Assembly (NCBI GenBank): GCA_039810245.1
Contig: JBDHWQ010000014.1
Location: 29,572-93,571, forward strand
DNA: 64,000 bases
Direction: 5' to 3'
DNA from: CALDSL01 sp039810245
GTDB lineage: Bacteria > Chloroflexota > Anaerolineae > Anaerolineales > Anaerolineaceae
Shown here: positions 57,745 to 64,000 of the stretch, piece by piece
Position numbering within the stretch: the stretch's first letter is position 1
Layout: every line of letters starts with the position of its first letter
The notes under the pieces: generated by a model
Databases searched by the model: none
What the model saw: only the letters and a program-made list of their open reading frames with translations
Told to the model about the DNA's origin: nothing
Made by a program: the position numbers and the translations under genes

Positions 57745-58089
57745 TTACCCTCTGACAAAGTGCGGCATTTCTTCGGGCAGCGGCAGCGAGACTTCCACGA
57801 AGCCGCCGTAGCGCCCGTCGGACTGATACCACGGGGTCTGGTAGATCAGCTTTTTGACTCCGTGCTTCTCGATGGTGTAAACGTGGCGCTCCTGGCGCAC
57901 CAGCATGCCGCGCAGCAGCTCGGCTGAGGCGGGCGAATGGCAGCCGAAGAGACACTGGCCGACCAGCGCGCGGCCGCCATCGGCGGCGAACACCTGCGCT
58001 GCCTGCTCGTTCATCTCCAGGATGATTCCATCCGGGTCGCAAACCGTGATCGCGCCGGCAAAGCGCTCTACCCAGGAATGTGGTTCCAT
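57745..58089 (-). CDS. Stand-alone PAS-domain protein
   Basis: A 114-residue protein with a GGAGAC ribosome-binding site before the ATG. One PAS domain fills it: FAGAITVCDPDGIILEMNEQAAQVF at the start, FGCHSPASAELLRGML in the middle and the late strands KLIYQTPWYQSDGRYGGFVEVSL. It has no output domain, so it should act through a partner. The Cys-His pair in GCHS could bind heme or metal, but this is not shown. A TATAAT box (58134-58129) lies 40 bases upstream. Confidence 0.82.
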   Translation of the reverse strand: MEPHSWVERFAGAITVCDPDGIILEMNEQAAQVFAADGGRALVGQCLFGCHSPASAELLRGMLVRQERHVYTIEKHGVKKLIYQTPWYQSDGRYGGFVEVSLPLPEEMPHFVRG

Positions 58090-58149
58090 ATTGTCTCCGT
58101 TGCGGGATATGTGGGGATTCCTGGGTAGATTATATCACTACGCGCTGCC

Positions 58150-58731
58150 TCAGCTCTTGCGCCCGCCTTTCAGGCGTTTCTGATAGCTCTCCAGCTTGCT
58201 CCATTCGGCTTCAGACGCCAACCGCGCCTGCTCCGGCCAGGTTTCGGGATTGGCCAACCGCAGCCCGGCCTCGCGCAGCACCTCTTCCAGTCGCTCGGGC
58301 GTCGCCTCGGCCAGTTGGAAGAAGGTGCGGATGCCGGCCTCGTGCAGCAGGCTGTTGATCTTGGGGCCGATACCCTCGACGATGGTCAGGTCATCGCCGG
58401 CGGGCGTCTGCATCTCAACCTCGTCGTCCTCGTCCTCGGGCAGCGGGATTGGCCCTTCCACCGGGGCGCGCCCGGATTCGTCAACCAGCTCTTCACTCTC
58501 GGCCACCAGCCCGGCCCCGGCGCGGGTATCCGGCACGGACTGCTGCTGCCGGCTCTCGCCGCCGGTGGGGCCCATTTCAATATCGCGCCGCCAGATCACC
58601 GGCTGCGTATCTTCCTTCTCTTCATCCTCGCGCCGTCCCAGCAGGATCAGCAGCAAGGCGCTGAGCAGCAGCAGCGCCGCTTTCACCCAACCGCGCTCGG
58701 CAAATGACTTTTTGCGAACCATTTTTGGCAT
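58150..58731 (-). CDS. Membrane-anchored helix-hairpin-helix protein
   Basis: A 193-residue protein. One membrane helix (about 17-33, VKAALLLLSALLLILLG) follows a basic N-terminus. A long acidic linker (to about 110) leads to an HhH domain (DDLTIVEGIGPKINSLLHEAGIRTFFQLA), followed by PERLEEVLREAG and WPEQARLASEAEWSKLESYQ. The latter half is the same module that is found alone or fused to ribosomal L21-like and other proteins in several phyla. It may bind DNA or RNA at the membrane. The gene reads away from the dyads at 58805. Confidence 0.75.
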   Translation of the reverse strand: MPKMVRKKSFAERGWVKAALLLLSALLLILLGRREDEEKEDTQPVIWRRDIEMGPTGGESRQQQSVPDTRAGAGLVAESEELVDESGRAPVEGPIPLPEDEDDEVEMQTPAGDDLTIVEGIGPKINSLLHEAGIRTFFQLAEATPERLEEVLREAGLRLANPETWPEQARLASEAEWSKLESYQKRLKGGRKS

Positions 58732-58804
58732 CGAATCCTCCCTCCAACAAACACATAAATGCAGTGCAGGTTAAGTATAGGCGCAGGGCGGCCTGTTTTC
58801 AACC

Positions 58805-58829
58805 GGGATGTACCCCGGGATTCTCCCTA
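58805..58829. promoter_or_regulatory. Adjacent GGGA...CCC dyads
   Basis: GGGATGTACCCC (58805-58816) and GGGATTCTCCCTA (58817-58829) abut each other in the 247-base gap between the HhH protein gene (minus) and the GT-C-like gene (plus). The same motif occurs at 18041, 47758 and 23364. Confidence 0.5.
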
Positions 58830-58978
58830 GGATGGGAGCGCGAACGCATCAATGCCAAGGCGGCGGCGCCAGATCAACCTGAAACCGTTCGAGACGATGG
58901 AAAAAGGGTGGTATAGTTCTTACATCGCGTTGTCTTTTACAATTGTACAATCCGCTGTTACACCGTGGAGAAGTTTCT

Positions 58979-60337
58979 ATGCCAACCAAGCCTGCCAGGT
59001 GGAATCTCGTTTCGCTTGTCATCATCATTACTTGTGGTCTGTTTTATCTCGTGATCTGGAACAATGCGCCATTAGTAACCAACGATACGGGAAGCTATGT
59101 CGAATTCGCGCGCGATTTGCAAGATGGAAAGATCGATGCGTTGCAGGGGAGAACGCCCGGGTATCCACTGCTGCTGGTGATCGCTAATTCTATCGAGCCT
59201 ACCCAGCGATTATTCATCATTCAACTGGTGCTCTATCTTCTGTCCGTTTTTCTTCTCACGGTTTTCCTTAACGATGCCGGTTTACCCTATCCATACACAC
59301 TTCTGTTTTTAACGTTCTGTTTGATCCCGCCCAGCGTAGGAAATACAGCCTATATGCTCACCGAAACGCTGTGCATCTTCTTTATTGCCACAGGTTCTTT
59401 CGCGCTGTTCTGGGGTCTGAAAAACAATAATCGATTCACCCTGGCCGTATCAGGAATTGCGTTTGCCTGCTCGGCGCTTGTCCGTCCAACCTATCAGCTT
59501 CTTTTTGTGATGTTGACCGCTCTGTTGTTTCTGGCATTTTGGGTATTCCGAGACGCGCGAAAAAAACTGGCTGTCGCGGCGCTTTCCATATTTCTTGCGT
59601 CCGTGATCATTTTAGGCGGCTATTCTTTGTATAATCGCCAACATTTTGGCTATTTTGGTACGACTCCCATGCTTGGCATGAACCTGAGCAATAGAACGGT
59701 GCGCGTTATTGAAAGACTTCCTGACCAGTATAAAGATGTGCGCGAGCTTCTCATCGCATCCAGAGATCAGGAACTGGTCAAGCGAAACAGCTCGCATACA
59801 GGTCTTACCTATCTATGGGGATCCACATTAACGGATCTTGAACGGATCACCGGTCTTAGCGGCAAAGATTTATCGAACTATATGTTGACGTTAAACCTGA
59901 CCCTGATACGGGAAGCGCCCCTCGAATACGTTGTCGAAGTTTCCCGCGCAATGGCAACGTACTGGATGCCTGCGTCTACCGAGGTTTCCAATTTTGACTC
60001 GAGCATGCTTCAATTTTTGTGGATGCTGGTTCACTTTGTAACTGTTTTTGCCTTTTTTGTGATCCTTTTCATCACTTTTGGCATAGCCTTCATCCTATGG
60101 CGTTTTCCATTTGAAGCGAGAGACTCCCTCTATCGTCTGATAAAGCCTTATCGCGGTTGGCTTTTGCCCTTCCTGATTTCGGTTTCCATCATCTTCTATA
60201 CGATGCTGATATCCACCATGATGGATGTTGGAAACCCGAGATTTCGAACTTCCACGGATTTGCTCATGTTCCTGGTCATTGTCGTCGGCGCGTACGTTCT
60301 AAACCAGCTCTCTTCGTCGCCGAAATCGAGCGAATAA
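58979..60337 (+). CDS. AT-rich gene for a polytopic GT-C-like membrane protein
   Basis: A 452-residue protein from the ATG at 58979 with GGAGAA before it. About ten membrane helices are seen. The first outside loop holds NDTGSYVEFARDLQDGKIDALQGRTPGYPLLL, the acidic-residue loop of GT-C enzymes such as ArnT/PMT_2 proteins that use lipid-linked sugars. The donor and acceptor are unknown. Base and codon use are plainly AT-richer than in neighbours (TTT, ATT, AAA common), so it was probably acquired recently. Confidence 0.72.
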   Translation: MPTKPARWNLVSLVIIITCGLFYLVIWNNAPLVTNDTGSYVEFARDLQDGKIDALQGRTPGYPLLLVIANSIEPTQRLFIIQLVLYLLSVFLLTVFLNDAGLPYPYTLLFLTFCLIPPSVGNTAYMLTETLCIFFIATGSFALFWGLKNNNRFTLAVSGIAFACSALVRPTYQLLFVMLTALLFLAFWVFRDARKKLAVAALSIFLASVIILGGYSLYNRQHFGYFGTTPMLGMNLSNRTVRVIERLPDQYKDVRELLIASRDQELVKRNSSHTGLTYLWGSTLTDLERITGLSGKDLSNYMLTLNLTLIREAPLEYVVEVSRAMATYWMPASTEVSNFDSSMLQFLWMLVHFVTVFAFFVILFITFGIAFILWRFPFEARDSLYRLIKPYRGWLLPFLISVSIIFYTMLISTMMDVGNPRFRTSTDLLMFLVIVVGAYVLNQLSSSPKSSE

Positions 60338-60501
60338 ACCGCGTCGAAGAAAGTGGAAGGCATGAACCGTATATAGGTGGTGATCTTCCCCGGCTTGCGC
60401 CTGAGGCTGACGCGATCCGGGCTGCCCGTACGAAGCCTGCGTGTTTCGTGATGCTTTTCCCCTGATGTACAATTGCCTCATCTTACAACGAGGATGGGCG
60501 C

Positions 60502-61839
60502 ATGGATAGCGATACAGGCTGGCTGGGACGCATTGCGCGCATGTGGTGGCCGCTGGCCGCGAGCTGGCTGTTGATGGGCATCGAAGGCCCGGTGATCAGC
60601 GCAACAGTGGCGCGCATGGCGTACCCGGAAATCAACCTGGCGGCGTTTGGCGGCGTGGTGGGGCCGCTCTCGCTGATTATCGAGTCGCCGGTGATCATGC
60701 TGCTCTCGGCCTCGGTGGCGCTGAGCAAAGACACCGCTTCCTACCGCCGGTTGTACCGCTTTATGATGCTGCTCTCGGCTGCGCTGACCGTGCTGCACGC
60801 GCTGGTGGCCTTCACCCCGCTGTTCGACCTGGTAGTGGCGCGGCTGATGGGCATCCCGGCTGAGGTGATCGAGCCGGCGCGCGTTGGGCTGCGCCTGATG
60901 CTGCCCTGGACGTGGGCCATCGGTTACCGGCGCTTCCAGCAGGGGGTGATGATCCGCTTTGGCTACGCCCGCGCGGTGTGGATGGGCACGCTCACCCGCC
61001 TGGCCGGCGACGTGCTGGGGCTAACCGCCGCGGCGCTGCTGGGCGCGCCGGGCATCGTGGCCGCGGCCGGGTCGCAGGCGCTGGGGGTGGTGGCCGAGGC
61101 GACCTACGCGGGGCTCAGGGTGCGCCCGATCCTGCGCCATGAGCTGCGCGCCGCGCCGCCGGTCGAAGCCCTTTCCTGGGCGGCCTTCTTCCGCTTTTAC
61201 GTCCCCCTGGCGCTCACTTCGCTGCTGACGCTGCTGTGGCAGCCACTGGGCAGCGCCGCCATGAGCCGCATGCCGCGCCCGGTGGAAACGCTGGCCATCC
61301 TGCCCGCGCTGACCGGGCTGCTGTTCCTGCTGCGCAGCTCGGGCATGGCGTTCAACGAGGTGGTGGTGGCCCTGCTGGACCAGGCCGGCAGCGCGCGCCC
61401 GCTGCGGCGCTTCGCGGGCATCCTGGGCGGCGGGCTGCTGCTGCTCACCCTGGTGCTGGCGCTCACCCCGCTCTCGCGCGCCTGGTTCCAGCAGGTCTCC
61501 GCCTTGCGGCCGGCGCTGGCGAGCCTGGCGGTGGGCGCGTTCCTGATCGCAGCGCCGGTGCCGGCGCTGACCGCGCTGCAAAGCCTGTACCAGGGCAGCA
61601 TCCTGCACGGCCGCGCTACGCGCGCCATCCCCGAATCAATCGTGGCCTTTCTGCTGGTCTTCCTGCTGGTGCTGGGCGCGGCCATCGCGTCGCAGCGCGT
61701 CACCGGCATCTATGCCGGCATGGCGGCGCTGGCGCTGGGCAACCTGGCGCAGACGGGCTGGCTGTGGCAGCGCAGCCGCGCGGTGCGCCACGCGCTGCAC
61801 GCGCGCGATCAAACCGCAGGCCTCACGGCGCGGGAATAA
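60502..61839 (+). CDS. MOP-superfamily (MATE-like) membrane transporter
   Basis: A 445-residue protein with about 12 membrane helices and a GAGGATG ribosome-binding site. The N-terminal WWPLAASWLLMGIEGPVISATVARM and the mirrored second half (FYVPLALTSLLTLLWQPLGSAAM) suggest two six-helix halves, as in MATE or ANK-type carriers. The substrate is not known. The end overlaps the convergent lipoprotein gene by 17 bases. GC use is typical of the window, in contrast to the preceding AT-rich gene. Confidence 0.7.
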   Translation: MDSDTGWLGRIARMWWPLAASWLLMGIEGPVISATVARMAYPEINLAAFGGVVGPLSLIIESPVIMLLSASVALSKDTASYRRLYRFMMLLSAALTVLHALVAFTPLFDLVVARLMGIPAEVIEPARVGLRLMLPWTWAIGYRRFQQGVMIRFGYARAVWMGTLTRLAGDVLGLTAAALLGAPGIVAAAGSQALGVVAEATYAGLRVRPILRHELRAAPPVEALSWAAFFRFYVPLALTSLLTLLWQPLGSAAMSRMPRPVETLAILPALTGLLFLLRSSGMAFNEVVVALLDQAGSARPLRRFAGILGGGLLLLTLVLALTPLSRAWFQQVSALRPALASLAVGAFLIAAPVPALTALQSLYQGSILHGRATRAIPESIVAFLLVFLLVLGAAIASQRVTGIYAGMAALALGNLAQTGWLWQRSRAVRHALHARDQTAGLTARE

Positions 61840-63376
61840 CCAGCGTCTGGCCCACGTCCAGCCGTGCCGCGTTTAAGCCTTGGTTGGCGGCCAGCATGGC
61901 GTCGATGGGCAGGTTGAAGCGCAGCGCCAGCGCGGGCAAGGTATCACCTGGCGCCACCGGGTACTCCAGCGGCAGCGTATCCGGCAGTCCGCTCCAGCGG
62001 TAGCGCAGCACGTCCACCTCGGCATCCGCGCGCGCAGCCCATTCCGCCAGCAGCCCGGCGGCCGGGTCAGCCGGGTCGGCTAGCAGGGCAGCCTGCACGC
62101 GCCAGCCGCCGTCTGCCTGGGGCAGCGGCGTCACGGTGTAGGCGCGGCCGCCATCCTCGTGCCAGGCCACCAGCAGCATTCGCGCCTCGCCCGCGGCGCG
62201 AAGTTCTACCAGGTCGCCGGGCAGCGGGGTGTAGGCGGCCGGGTTCTCGCCCGCGTTGCGCGAGAAGCTCAGGCGGGCGTAGTCCTCGGGCGGCAGCCCT
62301 GCAGCCAGGGCGTCCATGCGCGCAGAGGATGGGCGGTAAGCGGCCAGCGCGTAGGCCGGGTGCAGCCCGGTTGGCAGCAGCCCGGAGCGCGCCCACAGCC
62401 AGCCGGCTAGCGGGCCATCCAGCGTATCGGGCTGCTCGGTCTGCCCGCCCTGATAATACAGGCTGCGCGCCAGGGCCACCGTTTCGTCGTGCGACCCGGT
62501 CTGCAGCGACTCGGCCGCGGCGCGCAGCCGCGCCGGCCACTCCGCCGCGCTGAACGGCGCAGGCAGACCGGCACCGGCGCTCTGGTCGCTGTACCCGGTC
62601 GATAGCATCCAGCCGCACAACAGCGGCGCGCCCTCGCGGCCGGCCACGGGCACGCCGTCCGGTTTGGGCAAGCCATTCCAACCGTAAAAGTAGCCATAGC
62701 GTCCGGTGAGTTGCTCCTGCGCCGCGCCGGAAAGCTGCGGGTCGCCGACAGCGATGGCGTGGATGTGGTAGCCCGAGCCGGGGTAGACCTCGTCGATATC
62801 GCGCACCCAGGCGGCGAACCCGGCGGCGCGCAGCGCGCGCACCAGCCGCTGCAGGCGCGGGTAGTCCACCGTCCAGGTGCCGGGCAGGAAGATGGAAAGG
62901 TCCACCGCGCCGCCGCCCAGGTGCGTGCCAAAGCTGGCTGAGCCATTGTCATGGTAGCTGCCCTGGGTCAGCGCCGCGCCGGTGAGCTGGATCTCGCCGC
63001 CGTAAAGCGCCTGGGCCTGCTCCAGCATGGCCAGCGTGCGCCGGTTGATCGTCCAGCCGTTGATCTCCACCGGGGTCAGGTCGTCCGGCGGCTGGAAACA
63101 CCCGGCCGGCTCGTACCAGCCGGGCAGGGGCAGCGGGGTTGGGGTGGGCAGGAGCGTGGGCGTGGCTGTGGCGGCTGCCGGCGCGGCGGTCGGGCTGGCG
63201 CGCGGCACATCTCCGGCCGGCGGGGCCAGCGTAAAGGTGGGCAGCGCGGCGGGCGTAGAGCCGGCGGGCAGGGCAAACGCGCCCGTTGGCGTGGCCGGAG
63301 GGGGCGCGGGGGGAGGCGCCGCGCAGCCGGCCAGGAAGGCCAGCGCCAGCAGCGCGCGCAGCAGCTTGTGGATCAT
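61823..63376 (-). CDS. Lipoprotein with M15-like peptidase region and C-terminal LysM
   Basis: A 517-residue protein from the ATG at 63376. The lipoprotein signal is LLALAFLAGC (Cys about 17), followed by a T/P/A-rich stalk. Residues 110-210 look like a zinc D,D-peptidase of the M15/VanY type: HLGGGAVDLSI and YHIHAIAV carry candidate zinc ligands. A middle region of unknown fold follows, then an amidase-like beta region (TPLPGDLVELRAAGEARML), and a LysM domain (EYPVAPGDTLPALALRFNLP...) at the end. It probably trims or binds peptidoglycan. Confidence 0.72.
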   Translation of the reverse strand: MIHKLLRALLALAFLAGCAAPPPAPPPATPTGAFALPAGSTPAALPTFTLAPPAGDVPRASPTAAPAAATATPTLLPTPTPLPLPGWYEPAGCFQPPDDLTPVEINGWTINRRTLAMLEQAQALYGGEIQLTGAALTQGSYHDNGSASFGTHLGGGAVDLSIFLPGTWTVDYPRLQRLVRALRAAGFAAWVRDIDEVYPGSGYHIHAIAVGDPQLSGAAQEQLTGRYGYFYGWNGLPKPDGVPVAGREGAPLLCGWMLSTGYSDQSAGAGLPAPFSAAEWPARLRAAAESLQTGSHDETVALARSLYYQGGQTEQPDTLDGPLAGWLWARSGLLPTGLHPAYALAAYRPSSARMDALAAGLPPEDYARLSFSRNAGENPAAYTPLPGDLVELRAAGEARMLLVAWHEDGGRAYTVTPLPQADGGWRVQAALLADPADPAAGLLAEWAARADAEVDVLRYRWSGLPDTLPLEYPVAPGDTLPALALRFNLPIDAMLAANQGLNAARLDVGQTLVIPAP

Positions 63377-63418
63377 GGCCTGATTGTACACCGGCCGCAT
63401 CTCACCCGGTGAAAATCG

Positions 63419-63456
63419 CGAGCCGGGTTGCGCCTTCGAAGCGGCAACCCGGCTCG
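63419..63456. terminator. Inverted repeat after the LacI-family gene
   Basis: The 13-base arms 63419-63431 and 63444-63456 are perfect complements around a 12-base loop. It lies 13 bases after the LacI-family stop on the minus strand and upstream of the lipoprotein start. Confidence 0.55.
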
Positions 63457-63468
63457 TGATCTATCCTC

Positions 63469-64000
63469 TTATCCCACCCGGGCGGGGGTGTACTGGGCTT
63501 CCAGCACCTGGTCGCGGGCGGGCATGCGCGGGTTGTCGATGCGCTCCAGCAGCAGCCGCGCAGCAGCAGCGCCCAGCTCCTCAGCCGGGCGGGCCATCAC
63601 GCCGATGGGCAGCAGCGCGGCCAGGGCGCCTGGCAGTGGCTCAAAACTGACAATGGCCATCTGCCCCGGCACCTCTACACCACGCCCGCGCAGCGCGCTG
63701 TAGACCTGCAGAGCAGCATTGGCGGAGCCTACCAGCAGCGCATCCGGGGCGGGCTGCAGCGCCAGCAGGCGCTCAACGACGGACGCGGCTTCATCGTCCG
63801 CCGCACTGATGCGCGCCCCCTCGGCCAGCGCCAGCCCGGCCGCTTCCAGCGCGGAAACCGCGCCGGCCAGCCGTTCGGGGGCAGCGTTATCGGCCTGCGG
63901 CGTTTCCAGCACCGCAAATTGCCGCCGGCCCTGGGCCAGCAGGTCTTCCACCACGCGGCGCGCCGCGGCGGTGCTGTCCACGCGCACCATATCGGCGCGG
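63469..64000 (-). CDS. LacI-family transcriptional regulator, C-terminal part
   Basis: The frame enters from the right edge of the window and ends at 63469, so about 176 C-terminal residues are seen. They show the periplasmic-binding-protein-like sensor domain of LacI/GalR regulators: DSTAAARRVVEDLLAQGRRQFAVLE, PDALLVGSANAALQVYSALR, VPGQMAIVSFEPLPGALAALLPI, and the late RPAEELGAAAARLLLERID. The DNA-binding headpiece is outside the window. The ligand is probably a sugar. An ATG near 63990 is internal, since the frame stays open beyond it. Confidence 0.82.
   Translation of the reverse strand, partial: RADMVRVDSTAAARRVVEDLLAQGRRQFAVLETPQADNAAPERLAGAVSALEAAGLALAEGARISAADDEAASVVERLLALQPAPDALLVGSANAALQVYSALRGRGVEVPGQMAIVSFEPLPGALAALLPIGVMARPAEELGAAAARLLLERIDNPRMPARDQVLEAQYTPARVG

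Noticed and set aside
60338..60501. Gene remnant between the GT-C-like and MOP genes
   Set aside because: Short frames here have no similarity; only a weak TACAAT and a ribosome-binding site for the next gene are seen.
1..64000. tRNA or rRNA genes, insertion sequences, prophage or replication origin
   Set aside because: I read both strands for T-loop words, rRNA-like blocks, transposase motifs and DnaA-box clusters and saw none that I could support.

Overview
The window is GC-rich, densely coded bacterial DNA. Several traits together suggest a member of the Chloroflexota, most likely Anaerolineae-like. These are a translin-family protein, a menaquinone methyltransferase, MutS2, many exported lipoproteins with threonine/proline-rich linkers, LysM and LCP wall proteins, beta-propeller lipoproteins, and large AAA-TPR signalling proteins. 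This is inference from gene content; no rRNA, tRNA or CRISPR array was recognised.

Layout. 1-2.6 kb (minus strand): a partial methyltransferase, menG and an orphan GAF-containing NarL-type histidine kinase. 3-6.5 kb: a cytoplasmic YedY-like molybdenum enzyme, a glycosyltransferase and two exported proteins. 6.5-11.8 kb (plus): a nucleic-acid block of ssb, translin, a two-gene membrane-anchored Cas4-like nuclease, NAD kinase, a B-box membrane protein and recN. 11.9-21.3 kb: a SARP/ATPase/TPR regulator, mutS2 (minus), the radical SAM protein AmrS, and a CASTOR/POLLUX-like channel behind a structured-looking leader. 21.4-34.7 kb: a lytic-transglycosylase-like secreted protein, two PD40 propeller proteins, DegV, a clostripain-family peptidase, uracil-DNA glycosylase, and a stress-protein/GpgS fusion followed by a GT4 (a possible compatible-solute pathway). 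34.8-35.5 kb: an AT-richer MNT/HEPN toxin-antitoxin pair. 35.6-43.6 kb: an ABC-F protein, two MFS carriers, a nitroreductase, and a two-subunit NAD synthetase next to an Lgt-like membrane protein. 43.8-46.6 kb: a compact three-gene operon of unknown function. 46.7-54 kb: a HicB/DinB-like fusion, a 30-residue membrane protein, an APH-family kinase, an LCP protein, and a zinc-ribbon/cyclase/ATPase/TPR protein. 54-64 kb: a subtilase with a VWSG repeat tail, PfkB, CoA-binding, PAS and HHH proteins, an AT-rich GT-C-like membrane protein, a MOP-like transporter, an M15-like/LysM lipoprotein, and a partial LacI-family regulator.

Regulatory grammar is unusually visible. Several genes have a TATAAT-like box ending 6-8 bases before the start codon and no Shine-Dalgarno, which suggests leaderless mRNAs. 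Long perfect palindromes, often without a U-tract, mark many gene ends. A GGGA-N4/5-CCCTA dyad, similar to sites of NarL-family regulators, recurs in four intergenic regions.

The best candidates for something undescribed are the split, membrane-anchored Cas4-like nuclease beside translin and ssb, the three-gene operon at 43.85-46.64 kb, the structured leader before the channel gene, and the recurring dyad regulon.
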